Assembly: GCA_963802765.1 (NCBI GenBank)
Contig: CAWDJZ010000013.1
Span: forward strand, 372,001-436,000
Direction of reading: 5' to 3'
DNA: 64,000 nt
DNA from: Gaiellasilicea sp963802765
GTDB lineage: Bacteria > Actinomycetota > Thermoleophilia > Gaiellales > Gaiellaceae
Shown here: piece after piece, positions 8,567 to 16,533 of the stretch
Numbering within the stretch: position 1 is the stretch's first letter
Layout of the letters: every line of letters starts with the position of its first letter
Notes under the pieces: generated by a model
The model's input: only the letters and a program-made list of their open reading frames with translations
What the model was told of the DNA's origin: nothing
The model's database searches: none
Position numbers and translations under genes: made by a program

Positions 8567-8932
8567 ATGCAGGTCGAGCACGTCGACTTCGTGTCGTTCC
8601 TGACGGAGGACATCGCCCGCGCCCGCGCCTTCTACACAGAGGTGATCGGGCTGGAGGTCGAGACCGAGGGGGAGCACGACATGGAGCTCCGCGCCGGTCA
8701 GGTCACGCTCGACATCTTCGACCCGTCGAGCATCGGCCAGCCGTTCGCGCCCTCGCCGGCCGGGCTTGCCCTGCGCGTGCCGGACGTTGCCGCCGCGCGC
8801 GCGGAGCTCGAGGCGAAGGGCGTCGAGTTCGACGGCGAGACGATCGATACCGGCGTTTGCCACCAGGCGTGGTTCCACGATCCCGACGGGAACGCGCTCA
8901 TGCTGCACCGGAGGTACGCGCCAAATGGCTAG
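8567..8932 (+). CDS. VOC-fold protein, copy 3 of 3 in the suf operon
   Basis: A 121-residue VOC domain beginning MQVEHVDFVSFLTEDIARAR. Unlike copies 1 and 2 it has a His in the first strand (VEHVDF), where VOC metalloenzymes usually place a ligand, plus TGVCHQAWFHDPDGNALMLH. It may therefore be the copy best able to hold a metal. It starts 3 bases after copy 2 ends and overlaps the sufD start by 8 bases, so it is embedded in the operon. Function unknown. Confidence 0.85.
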   Translation: MQVEHVDFVSFLTEDIARARAFYTEVIGLEVETEGEHDMELRAGQVTLDIFDPSSIGQPFAPSPAGLALRVPDVAAARAELEAKGVEFDGETIDTGVCHQAWFHDPDGNALMLHRRYAPNG

Positions 8933-10091
8933 GACGGAGCTGCTCGAGCGCTACCGGGCGCTGCCGCTGCCCACGACGAAGGACGAGGCCTGGCGCTTCA
9001 CAGACCTCAAGGACTTCGATCCCGACGCGTTCTCGGGGAACGACGCGGCTGGTGTCGTCTCGGCGCCGGCGATGCTGGAGCTCGAGGCCGCGGGCATCGT
9101 CCGAGTCTCCGAGGGCGGGCTCGAGATAGACCGGGCGCCGGACGGGATCAGGTTCGAGCCGCTTGCCGACCATCCGCTTCTCGGGGAGCTGGTCGGGGCG
9201 GACGAGAAGTTCGCAGCCCACAACGCGGCCGAGTGGAAGCACGGCCTGCTCGTGCACGTCCCGAGGGACGTCGTCCTCGAGCAGCCGCTCCTCGTGCGCA
9301 TCGTCAACTCGGTCGAGGGCGGCTCGCTCTTCTGGCGGCTCCTCGTCGTCGCCGAGCCGGGCAGCCGCTTCTCCGTGATCGAGGAGTACGCGTCGACGAC
9401 GCCCGAGCTCTCCGGCTACGTCAACGCGGCGGTCGAGGTGTTCGTCGAAGACGGTGCGAAGGTGGAGTACGTCTCGGTGCAGAACGTCTCCCGCGAGACG
9501 TGGCACTTCGGCACGCATCACGCCAGGGTGGAGCGCGACGCCGAGCTCGACTGGGTCGCAGGCGGCTTCGGCTCGAAGAAGGGCAAGGTCCGGATCCAGA
9601 ACGACCTCGCCGGCCAGGGCGCGACCTCGCGCGTCACCGGCGCCTACTTCGCGGACGGCGTCCAGCACCTCGACTACGACACCTTCCAGGAGCACATCGC
9701 GCCGCACACGACCTCGGACTTCGCCTTCAAGGGCGTCCTCAACGAGCAGTCGTCCACGGTGTGGCGCGGGATGATCCGCGTCGAGGAGGACGCCCAGAAG
9801 ACGAACGCCTACCAGGAGAACCGGAACCTCCTGCTCTCCAAGCAGGCCCACGCCGACTCGATCCCGGGGCTCGAGATCATGGCGAACGACGTTCGCTGCA
9901 CGCACGGCGCGACGCTCGGCCAGGTCGACCGGGAGCAGCTCTTCTACCTGATGGCGCGCGGCCTCTCTCGCGCCGAGGCCGAGCGGCTGATCGTGCGCGG
10001 GTTCTTCCAGGACGTGCTCGACCGGATCGAGCTCGAGCCGGTGCGCGAGGCGCTCGGCGCGGCTCTCGAAGCCCGCATCCCGCAGGCGTAG
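8925..10091 (+). CDS. sufD: Fe-S cluster assembly protein SufD
   Basis: A 388-residue SufD. The N-terminus has the typical TTKDEAWRFTDL motif (SufD 'EEWRYT' region); the C-terminal SufB/D beta-helix carries DVRCTHGATLGQVDREQLFYLMARG with the conserved His, and GVLNEQSSTVWRGMI. It pairs with SufB and SufC. ATG start at 8925 overlaps the end of VOC copy 3. It is the last gene of this block; the desulfurase genes sufS-sufU are about 19 kb further on. Confidence 0.94.
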   Translation: MARTELLERYRALPLPTTKDEAWRFTDLKDFDPDAFSGNDAAGVVSAPAMLELEAAGIVRVSEGGLEIDRAPDGIRFEPLADHPLLGELVGADEKFAAHNAAEWKHGLLVHVPRDVVLEQPLLVRIVNSVEGGSLFWRLLVVAEPGSRFSVIEEYASTTPELSGYVNAAVEVFVEDGAKVEYVSVQNVSRETWHFGTHHARVERDAELDWVAGGFGSKKGKVRIQNDLAGQGATSRVTGAYFADGVQHLDYDTFQEHIAPHTTSDFAFKGVLNEQSSTVWRGMIRVEEDAQKTNAYQENRNLLLSKQAHADSIPGLEIMANDVRCTHGATLGQVDREQLFYLMARGLSRAEAERLIVRGFFQDVLDRIELEPVREALGAALEARIPQA

Positions 10092-10129
10092 CGGTTGACC
10101 CCGCCTACGCGGCTGCGTCCAGGCGTAGC

Positions 10130-11185
10130 TCAGCCCACGTCGAGCGGGATCTCCGCCCGAACGCGGGTACCGCTTCCGGGAGCGCTCTCGACCTCGAAGT
10201 GGCCGTCGAGGGCCGCAAGGCGGTCGGCCAAGCCGTGCAGGCCGCTGCCCTCTGTCGCGTCGGCGCCGCCGACGCCGTCGTCCTCTACCTCGACCACCAG
10301 GCGGCTGTCGGAGCGCGTGATCCGGACCGACGCAGCAGACGCGTGTGCGTACTTGGCCACGTTGGTGAGCGCCTCGACGACGACGTAGTACGCCGTCGCC
10401 TCGACCGTCTCCGGATAGCGGTCGGTCGGGACGAACAACTCGACCGGCACGGGTGCCCGGTCACTGACCACGCGGAGCGCGGCCGGCAGGCCGCGCTCGG
10501 TCAGCGTCACAGGATGGATGCCGCGCGCCAGCTCGCGCAGGTCGCGGAGCGCGCCCGACAACTCGTCGATCGCCTCATCCAAGCGCTTCTGGAGCGCGGG
10601 GTCGTGCGCGGCCTCGATCCGCAGCGCCCGCAGCGAGAGCAGCAAAACCACGAGCCGCTGCTGGGCGCCGTCGTGGAGGTCGCGCTCGAGCCGGCGACGG
10701 GCTTCGTCGGCCGCGGTGACGATCCGTGTGCGCGAGTTCCGCACCTCTTCCTCCTGCCGCTTGCGCTCCGTGATGTCGGTGCCGCAGATCAGATAGAGCT
10801 GACCGTCGTCGGTCATGGGCAGCGGCGTGCAGGACCATGCGACGTCGACCGTCTGTCCGCCGCGCGTCAGCCAGCGCCCGTCCTGTTCGGTCACGGTTCC
10901 GTTGGCAATCGTGTCCTCGATCGTCGACCGAACCGCCGCGGCGTCCTCCGCGGGGACGTACTTCTTCCAGAAGAAGTCGCCGCCGGTTGCGCCCGGCTCG
11001 TACCCGAGCATGCGCTCGAACGCGATGTTGCTTGCGCCCGGGCGGACACGGCCCTCGCCGTCGACGAGGCAGAGCAGGTTCGGCGTGTAATTGGCGATCG
11101 CGTTCAGCAGCTCGCGCACGCGTTCGAGCTCGACCACGCGCGCACGCAGGTCGACGGCGCCGGCGCTGTCGTCTTCAGGAGCCAC
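10130..11185 (-). CDS. PAS-containing sensor histidine kinase, NarL/LiaS type (HisKA_3)
   Basis: A 351-residue cytoplasmic kinase. Residues about 25-145 are a PAS domain (NYTPNLLCLVDGEGRV to CGTDITERKR). The HisKA_3 dimerisation helix has ERDLHDGAQQRL with phospho-acceptor His171. The ATPase domain shows the N box (EALTNVAKYAHA) and G boxes (DDGVGG, GSGLHGLADR). No transmembrane segment is seen, so the PAS probably senses a soluble ligand or redox cue. GTG start chosen at 11185; the frame further upstream lacks family character. No response regulator is adjacent. It is divergent from the NMT1-type ABC genes (110 bases between starts) and might sense their substrate (inference). Confidence 0.88.
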   Translation of the reverse strand: MAPEDDSAGAVDLRARVVELERVRELLNAIANYTPNLLCLVDGEGRVRPGASNIAFERMLGYEPGATGGDFFWKKYVPAEDAAAVRSTIEDTIANGTVTEQDGRWLTRGGQTVDVAWSCTPLPMTDDGQLYLICGTDITERKRQEEEVRNSRTRIVTAADEARRRLERDLHDGAQQRLVVLLLSLRALRIEAAHDPALQKRLDEAIDELSGALRDLRELARGIHPVTLTERGLPAALRVVSDRAPVPVELFVPTDRYPETVEATAYYVVVEALTNVAKYAHASAASVRITRSDSRLVVEVEDDGVGGADATEGSGLHGLADRLAALDGHFEVESAPGSGTRVRAEIPLDVG

Positions 11186-11239
11186 GTGGCAATCGTACGG
11201 CGCTCGCCGCGAAACACTAGGGCGCGGCGCCGTAAATCC

Positions 11240-11268
11240 TTGACATGTCACCGGCCGAGCACGAGACT
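11240..11268 (+). promoter_or_regulatory. Candidate sigma-70-type promoter for the ABC transporter genes
   Basis: A perfect TTGACA -35 hexamer at 11240-11245 is followed, after 17 bases, by GAGACT (11263-11268), a weak -10 with A at position 2 and T at position 6. It lies in the divergent gap between the histidine kinase and the substrate-binding protein, about 28 bases before the ATG. The strong Shine-Dalgarno GAGGAGGAA lies just before that start. Confidence 0.4.
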
Positions 11269-11295
11269 CGAAACCCCAGCCGAGGAGGAAACCCA

Positions 11296-12318
11296 ATGCG
11301 CCGACTGTCCCTGTCCCTTCTCGTCACCGTCGTCGGCCTCGGAGCCCTGGTCGTCTCCGCTGGGGCACAAAGCGACGCGCGCAAGGTCGATGCGATCGAC
11401 TACGCGACCTCCTTTGGGAACTTCGGGCGCGACGCGTACGTCTACGTTGCGATCGAGAAGGGCTACTTTCGGGAGGCTGACCTCGAGGTCACCGTCACGA
11501 GCGGGCCGGGATCCGTGGACAACATGAAGTTCGTCGCGGCGGGACGGCTCGACTACGCGCCGGTCGACATCGGCGCTCTCGTCGTCACGCGCGCCAACGA
11601 GAACGTCCCGGTGAAGACGGTCAGTGTCGTCCACCAAAACACGATGTCCGCGATCCTCTCGCTGCAGGAGAATGGCCTCGCGCGTCCGCAAGACCTCGTC
11701 GGCAAGACACTGGCCGACTCGCCGGCGTCGACCGTACGGGTCCTCTTCCCGCTCTACGCGAAGAAGGCCGGGATCGACGCATCGCGCGTGACCTGGCGAG
11801 ACGCTGCTCCACCGGCGCTTCCCGCACTGCTCGCCTCGAAGCAAGTGGACGGGATCGGACAGTTCGTCGTGGGTCGGCCGTTGATCGCGACGGCCGCAGG
11901 GAAGCCCGTCTCGGCCTTGCGTTACTCCGACTTCATGCCGGGACTGCTCGGGATCGGCATCATCGCCTCGGACGACAAGATCCGCTCGAACCCGGGGGAA
12001 GTGCGGCGCTTCGTGCGCGCGATCAACCGGGGTCTCAAGTACGCGATCGACAACCCAGTCGAGGCCGGGCGCATTCTCAAGCGCTACCAGCCGCTCGTGA
12101 ACGAGGACGTTGCCGTAAGGGAGCTGAAGACGATGAAGTTCTTCGTCGAGACGAAAGGCGCGCGCACGCACGGCGTGGGCTACATCGACATCCAGAAGAT
12201 GAAGTCGACCACGAGCGTGATCGTGAACGGCTTCCAGCTGCAGGGGAAGATCGGCTATCGCGACATCTACGCGCCGGGGTTCGTGAAGACGGCGACCTAC
12301 GTCGCGCCGAGGCCGTGA
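11296..12318 (+). CDS. NMT1/SsuA-type ABC transporter substrate-binding protein
   Basis: A 340-residue exported binding protein. A Sec signal peptide (MRRLSLSLLVTVVGLGALVVSAGA) is followed by a type II periplasmic-binding fold of the NMT1/THI5/SsuA family: YATSFGNFGRDAYVYVAIEKGYF, then AAGRLDYAPVDIGALV and VDGIGQFVVGRPLI. Known ligands of the family include thiamine precursors, sulfonates, nitrate and aromatic acids, and the sequence does not choose. ATG at 11296 follows GAGGAGGAA. The ATPase and permease genes follow directly. Confidence 0.9.
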   Translation: MRRLSLSLLVTVVGLGALVVSAGAQSDARKVDAIDYATSFGNFGRDAYVYVAIEKGYFREADLEVTVTSGPGSVDNMKFVAAGRLDYAPVDIGALVVTRANENVPVKTVSVVHQNTMSAILSLQENGLARPQDLVGKTLADSPASTVRVLFPLYAKKAGIDASRVTWRDAAPPALPALLASKQVDGIGQFVVGRPLIATAAGKPVSALRYSDFMPGLLGIGIIASDDKIRSNPGEVRRFVRAINRGLKYAIDNPVEAGRILKRYQPLVNEDVAVRELKTMKFFVETKGARTHGVGYIDIQKMKSTTSVIVNGFQLQGKIGYRDIYAPGFVKTATYVAPRP

Positions 12319-12337
12319 CGGCGGCAGCGGCCTCGCC

Positions 12338-13111
12338 GTGATCTCGATCGAACAGGTTGGCAAGACCTTCGCCGCCCGCGGGCGTGGCCGGGAGCCGCTG
12401 CGCGCGCTCGACGGCATCGACCTCGAGGTCGCGGAGGGCGAGCTCGTCACGCTGGTCGGACGCTCCGGCTGCGGCAAATCGACGCTGCTGCGCGTGGCGG
12501 CGGGGCTCCTCCGGCCGACGGAGGGGCGGGTGACGATCGCGGGCCGTGAGGTTCGCGGCCCGAGTCGCGATGTCGCCCTCGCCTTCCAACGGCCGGCGCT
12601 CCTGCCCTGGCGGAACGTGCTCGAGAACGTCCTGCTGCCGGTTGAGATCCTCGGGCTCGACAGGCGCGCGCACAGGGCGAAGGCGGAGGAGCTCCTCGCG
12701 CTCGTCGGTCTCGCGGGCTTCGAGAGCAGCGCGCCGTACGAGCTCTCGGGTGGGATGCAGCAGCGCGTCGCGCTCTGCCGCTCGCTCCTGTACGAGCCCC
12801 GAGTGCTGCTCATGGACGAGCCGTTCGCGGCGCTCGACGCCCTCACGCGTGAGGAGCTCTCGCTCGAGCTCCAGCGGATCTTCGCCGAACGGGAGAAGAC
12901 GATCGTCTTCGTGACCCACTCGATCTCGGAAGCCGTGCTGCTCGCCGACCGTGTCGTCGTGATGTCGCCGCGGCCGGGCCGGATCGTCGAGATCGTGCCG
13001 GTCGAGGCAGCCCGGCCACGCTCGCTGGGCATGGCGGGCTCTGGACAGCTCGCCCACGCGAGTGCGCGCGTGCACGACCTGCTCTTCGCGCCCGAGCGCG
13101 CCGCCGCATGA
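12338..13111 (+). CDS. ABC transporter ATP-binding protein (SsuB/TauB type)
   Basis: A 257-residue importer ATPase. Walker A is GRSGCGKST, the Q-loop region is AFQRPALLPWRNV, the signature is LSGGMQQRVALCRSL, Walker B is VLLMDEPFAALD, and the switch His is in VTHSISEA. The LLPWRNVLENV string is typical of the nitrate/sulfonate/taurine subfamily and matches the NMT1-type binding protein upstream. GTG start; its last codons overlap the permease ATG by 4 bases. Confidence 0.93.
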   Translation: MISIEQVGKTFAARGRGREPLRALDGIDLEVAEGELVTLVGRSGCGKSTLLRVAAGLLRPTEGRVTIAGREVRGPSRDVALAFQRPALLPWRNVLENVLLPVEILGLDRRAHRAKAEELLALVGLAGFESSAPYELSGGMQQRVALCRSLLYEPRVLLMDEPFAALDALTREELSLELQRIFAEREKTIVFVTHSISEAVLLADRVVVMSPRPGRIVEIVPVEAARPRSLGMAGSGQLAHASARVHDLLFAPERAAA

Positions 13112-14211
13112 GCGTCGCGGTGGAACGAACCGGGTCCGCGTCGCGTTTGCGGCCGCCTCGGCTTCGCGCCGTTGTCGGTTTTCTGCTGCCGCTGGCGACG
13201 CTGGCCTTGCTCGTCGTCGCCTGGGAGCTGGCGACGCGGCTCTTCGACTGGCCGGTCTGGCTCGTGCCCGGTCCGGATGACGTCTGGCAGGCGCTCGTCG
13301 ACAACCGCTCGCTCCTCCCGCGTCACTTCCGCGTCACGCTCGTGGAGACGCTCGGCGGCTTCGCGCTCGCCATCGCCGTCGGCGTTCCATTCGCCGTGGC
13401 GATCGCCTCGTCGCGGTTCCTGGAGCGGACGATCTATCCGATCCTGCTCGGGCTGAACGCTGTTCCGAAGATCGCGATCGCGCCCATCCTCGTGCTCTGG
13501 ATGGGGTTCGGCTACGGCCCGAAGATCGTGGTCACGTTCCTGCTGTGCCTCTTTCCAATCGTGATCTCGACCGCGACCGGGCTCAAGGCGACGCCCCCGG
13601 AGCTGGTCGAGCTCGTGCGGTCGCTCGGCGCGTCGCCGGCCGAGGTGTTCCGCCGGGTTCGCTTTCCCTGGGCTCTGCCGCACATCTTCGTCGGCCTGAA
13701 GGTCGCGATCTCCCTGGCCGTGATCGGCGCCGTGATCGGCGAGTTCGTGGGTGCCGAGGCGGGGCTCGGCCACGTGATCATCGCCTCGGGAAGCAACGTC
13801 GACACATCGCTCGCGTTCGGCGCGATGGTGCTGCTCGGCGTGCTCAGCATCGCGCTGTTCTACGCGCTCGTCGGGCTCGAGCGCATTCTCGTGCCGTGGG
13901 CTCGTCACGAGGAGCACGTAGATCGCAGCCGTCGCCTACGACCCGCTCGATCCGGCCCAGCGCGAGGATCCGTTCGGCGTGCTCCACCGCGCTCGCGAGG
14001 AGGAGCCGGTGTTCTACGCGCCCGCGTTCGACCTCTGGGTCGTCAGCCGGTACGAGGACGTGCTCGCCGTGCTCAAGGACCACGCAACGTTCTCGTCCGC
14101 AGGCGCGTTGAAGTCGTCGCCCGAGCCGTACCCGCCCGAGGTCGAGAGCGTGCTCGCGGACGGCTGGCCCGCGATGCCGTACATCATCGAGCTCGACCCC
14201 CCGCTACATGA
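13108..14211 (+). CDS. ABC transporter permease (SsuC/BPD type), abnormal 3' end
   Basis: Residues 1 to about 272 form a complete SsuC-type permease: several membrane helices, the EAA-like loop LVELVRSLGASPAEVFRRVRFPWALPH (given here only as a landmark near residues 170-195), and a final helix LLGVLSIALFYALVGLERIL. After HEEHV (about 13920) the frame continues for roughly 97 Arg/Pro/Gly-rich residues that are clearly the out-of-frame shadow of the P450 gene. The natural stop is missing, and the downstream P450 lacks a start at the same spot. A base error or indel near 13.9 kb is the simplest explanation; the true permease probably ends about 13920. Confidence 0.82.
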   Translation: MSVAVERTGSASRLRPPRLRAVVGFLLPLATLALLVVAWELATRLFDWPVWLVPGPDDVWQALVDNRSLLPRHFRVTLVETLGGFALAIAVGVPFAVAIASSRFLERTIYPILLGLNAVPKIAIAPILVLWMGFGYGPKIVVTFLLCLFPIVISTATGLKATPPELVELVRSLGASPAEVFRRVRFPWALPHIFVGLKVAISLAVIGAVIGEFVGAEAGLGHVIIASGSNVDTSLAFGAMVLLGVLSIALFYALVGLERILVPWARHEEHVDRSRRLRPARSGPARGSVRRAPPRSRGGAGVLRARVRPLGRQPVRGRARRAQGPRNVLVRRRVEVVARAVPARGRERARGRLARDAVHHRARPPAT

Positions 14212-15133
14212 CCGGATCCGCGGCCTCGTGACGCGCGCGTTCACGCCGAAGCGGATCGCCGAGCTGGAGCCGCGGATTCGCGTGCTCGCAACCGAGCTCG
14301 TCGACGAGCTCGCGCCGCTCGGGCGCGCCGACGTGATCGAGCGGCTGGCGTGGCCGCTGCCGCTGCGGGTGTTGGGGGAGCTGCTCGGGCTGCCGCGCGA
14401 GGATCTCGGCCGGCTGCACGAGTGGGGGACGGACTGGCTCCTGCTCCAGCAGCCGGGCAGCACCGACGACCGCGTGGAGCACGCCCGCGGGCTGGTCGAG
14501 CTCCAGCGCTACATGGTCGCCGCGCTCGAGGAGCGCGAGCGCGAGCCGCGTGACGACCTGCTCGGCGCGTTGATGGCCGCGCGTGCCGACTCCGACGACC
14601 CGCTCTCGATCGAGGCGGTGGCGGGGTTGCCGCTGGACCTCATGGTCGCCGGCCACGTCACCGTCACCCGTGCGATCGGCAGCGCGCTTTCGCTCGTCTT
14701 CCGTCATCCGGAGCTCCGCGAGCACCTGCTCGATCCAGGGCTCGCGCCGGCGGCGATCGAGGAGGTGCTTCGGCTCGAGTCCCCGGCCCAGGGGCTTTTC
14801 CGTGTCACTACGCGCCCGGTCGCGATCGGCGGCGTCGAGCTCCCGTCCGGTGCCCGCGTCATGGCGCACTTCGGCTCTGCGAACCGCGACGAGTGCGTGT
14901 TCGCACGCGCCGACCGTCTCGAGCCGGAACGCGAGGGGCTCGGCCGCCACCTCGCGTTCGGCAAGGGGATCCACTTCTGCATCGGCGCCCCGCTCGCGCG
15001 GCTCGAGCTGGCGATCGTCCTGCCGATGCTGCTCGAACGCCTGCCCGGACTGCGCCCGGCGGGCGACTCCGAGCGCGAGCCCGTGTTCTTCGCGCGCGGT
15101 TTCCGCCGCCTGGTGGTCGAGTGGGACGTCTAA
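13979..15133 (+). CDS. Cytochrome P450
   Basis: A bacterial soluble-type P450 of about 385 residues from the first usable start (GTG 13979). Family similarity clearly begins earlier: the same frame back to 13922 reads AAVAYDPLDPAQREDPFG, but a TAG at 13919 precedes it and no ATG/GTG/TTG is available. Heme-binding loop FGKGIHFCIGAPLARLE, ExxR helix EEVLRLESPAQGLFR. The I-helix reads LMVAGHVTVTRA instead of the usual AGxxTT, so the oxygen-activating threonine is shifted. Redox partners are not adjacent. It converges on the hydrolase gene with a 4-base stop overlap. Confidence 0.88.
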   Translation: MLHRAREEEPVFYAPAFDLWVVSRYEDVLAVLKDHATFSSAGALKSSPEPYPPEVESVLADGWPAMPYIIELDPPLHDRIRGLVTRAFTPKRIAELEPRIRVLATELVDELAPLGRADVIERLAWPLPLRVLGELLGLPREDLGRLHEWGTDWLLLQQPGSTDDRVEHARGLVELQRYMVAALEEREREPRDDLLGALMAARADSDDPLSIEAVAGLPLDLMVAGHVTVTRAIGSALSLVFRHPELREHLLDPGLAPAAIEEVLRLESPAQGLFRVTTRPVAIGGVELPSGARVMAHFGSANRDECVFARADRLEPEREGLGRHLAFGKGIHFCIGAPLARLELAIVLPMLLERLPGLRPAGDSEREPVFFARGFRRLVVEWDV

Positions 15134-15808
15134 AGCCGCTCGACGACCCTTGTCCATTCGGGCGTACGTGGGTCGATCAGCTCGAAGTGGCCCGCGCCGC
15201 GCAGCGTCAGCAACTCGACGCCGTGGGCCTCCGCGTAGGCGCGGCTGTAGTCGAACGGCACCCGGTCATCCTCCGTCCCGTGTACGAGCAGCGTGGGCAT
15301 CGGCGGCGCCGGGCGGCGCATCGGGTCTGCATCGGCAGGCGGGTCTGGCCCGGCGAACTCGACCGCGGCGTCCGCGCCGATCCCCTCGCGCGCCGCGCGT
15401 GCGAGATCGGTCACCCCGGCGAGCGACACCGCCCGCTCGAGCTTCCCGGTTCCGGCCGCCCACAGCACCAGGTGCCCACCCGCGGAATGGCCGATCCCTG
15501 TGCCCCGTCCGGTGAGGTCGAGTCCCGCATCGACGTCGGCGAGGGTGTCCTTCGACGCCGGTCCGCCGGTACTCGAGGTTCCACGTCGTCCAGCCGCGCA
15601 GCGCGAGGTCGACCGCGAGCGCGCGGGTGTTCGCCCGGGTGAAGACGGGGCGCCAGAAGCCGCCGTGCACGAGAATTGCCGTCCGATCGCCGCCGCGCCG
15701 GAGGTCCGCAACCTGGTCCGGATCGTCGCCGTAGGCGCGCGTCTCGAAGCCGGGGTCGCGCTCCTCCGCCCAGGCCGCGAGCTCACCGAGGAAGACCTCG
15801 AGGTCCAC
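15130..15808 (-). pseudogene. Alpha/beta hydrolase, kynurenine-formamidase-like, interrupted by one frameshift
   Basis: Two overlapping frames join into one roughly 226-residue hydrolase. The N-terminal frame starts at GTG 15808 and carries the oxyanion motif HGGFWR and LRGWTTWNLEYRRTG. The second frame continues ASKDTLADVDAG and holds the nucleophile GHSAGGHL, the acid in HGTEDDRVPFD and the base in GAGHFELI. The shift is near 15.56 kb in a CCGG-rich run. All catalytic residues are intact, so a sequencing or assembly indel is more likely than decay. HGGFWR/GHSAGG fits the kynurenine formamidase / BD-FAE type of esterase. Confidence 0.8.
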
Positions 15809-15819
15809 GGAGCGAGTCT

Positions 15820-16533
15820 ATGAGCCGCGAGGTCGCCATCGTCACCGGCGGTGCGCGCGGACTCGGCCTCGCTTACGTCGAGGGGCTGCGGCGAACCGGC
15901 TTCGACGTCGTCGTCGCAGACCTGCTCGAGACCGACGCCGGCGACCTCTTCATTCGCACAGACGTCGCCGACCTCGCGGCAACGGAGGCGCTCGCGGCCG
16001 CGGTGGTCGAGCGCTTCGGCCGGATCGACGTGCTGATCAACAACGCCGGCTACTTCACGCAGATCGTCAAGAAGCCGTTCGAGGAGCTCACGGTCGCGGA
16101 GTGGGACCACGCATTCGCCGTCAACGTCCGGGGCACGTGGCTCTGCTGCCGTGCCGTCGCGCCGACGATGAAGGCGCAGCGCTCCGGGAAGATCGTGAAC
16201 ACGTCCTCGATGACGGTACCGAGCGGGATTCCGGGCTTCCTCCACTACGTCGCGTCGAAGTCCGCGATCGTCGGCCTGACGCGCGCGCTCGCGCGCGAGC
16301 TCGGCGAATGGGGAATCTCGGTGAACACCATCTCGCCGGACTACGTGCCACACGACGCCGAGTACGCGGGTCGCCAGCCCGAGATGTCCGCCTTCATCGC
16401 GAATCAGCGCGCGTTCAAGCGTGACCAGGTGCCGGACGATCTCGTCGGCACCATCCTCTTCCTCGCCGGCCACGGCTCCGACTTCGTCACCGGCCAGGAC
16501 ATCTGGGTCAACGGGGGTCGCCTCTTCAACTGA
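15820..16533 (+). CDS. Short-chain dehydrogenase/reductase (3-oxoacyl-ACP reductase-like)
   Basis: A 237-residue classical SDR with all signature elements: cofactor motif TGGARGLGLAY, acidic cofactor selector (VVADLLETD, favouring NAD), NNAG in VLINNAGYF, Ser in NTSSMTV, catalytic YVASK, and the C-terminal VTGQDIWVNGG. ATG start 15820, only 11 bases from the start of the divergent hydrolase, so both ribosome sites and promoters must sit in each other's coding sequence. Substrate unknown; the neighbours (P450, hydrolase, MBL protein, alpha-dioxygenase) suggest oxidation of an alcohol made in the same pathway (inference). It converges on the MBL gene with an 8-base overlap. Confidence 0.9.
   Translation: MSREVAIVTGGARGLGLAYVEGLRRTGFDVVVADLLETDAGDLFIRTDVADLAATEALAAAVVERFGRIDVLINNAGYFTQIVKKPFEELTVAEWDHAFAVNVRGTWLCCRAVAPTMKAQRSGKIVNTSSMTVPSGIPGFLHYVASKSAIVGLTRALARELGEWGISVNTISPDYVPHDAEYAGRQPEMSAFIANQRAFKRDQVPDDLVGTILFLAGHGSDFVTGQDIWVNGGRLFN

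Noticed and set aside
9233..11527. A 764-codon open frame on the plus strand across sufD and the kinase
   Set aside because: It is a shadow: composition is Arg/Ala/Gly-rich, and it covers clear sufD (other frame) and the histidine kinase (other strand).
11248..13917. An 889-codon antisense frame across the ABC transporter genes
   Set aside because: The plus-strand transporter genes have complete motifs; the antisense frame is low-complexity Arg/Asp/Glu.
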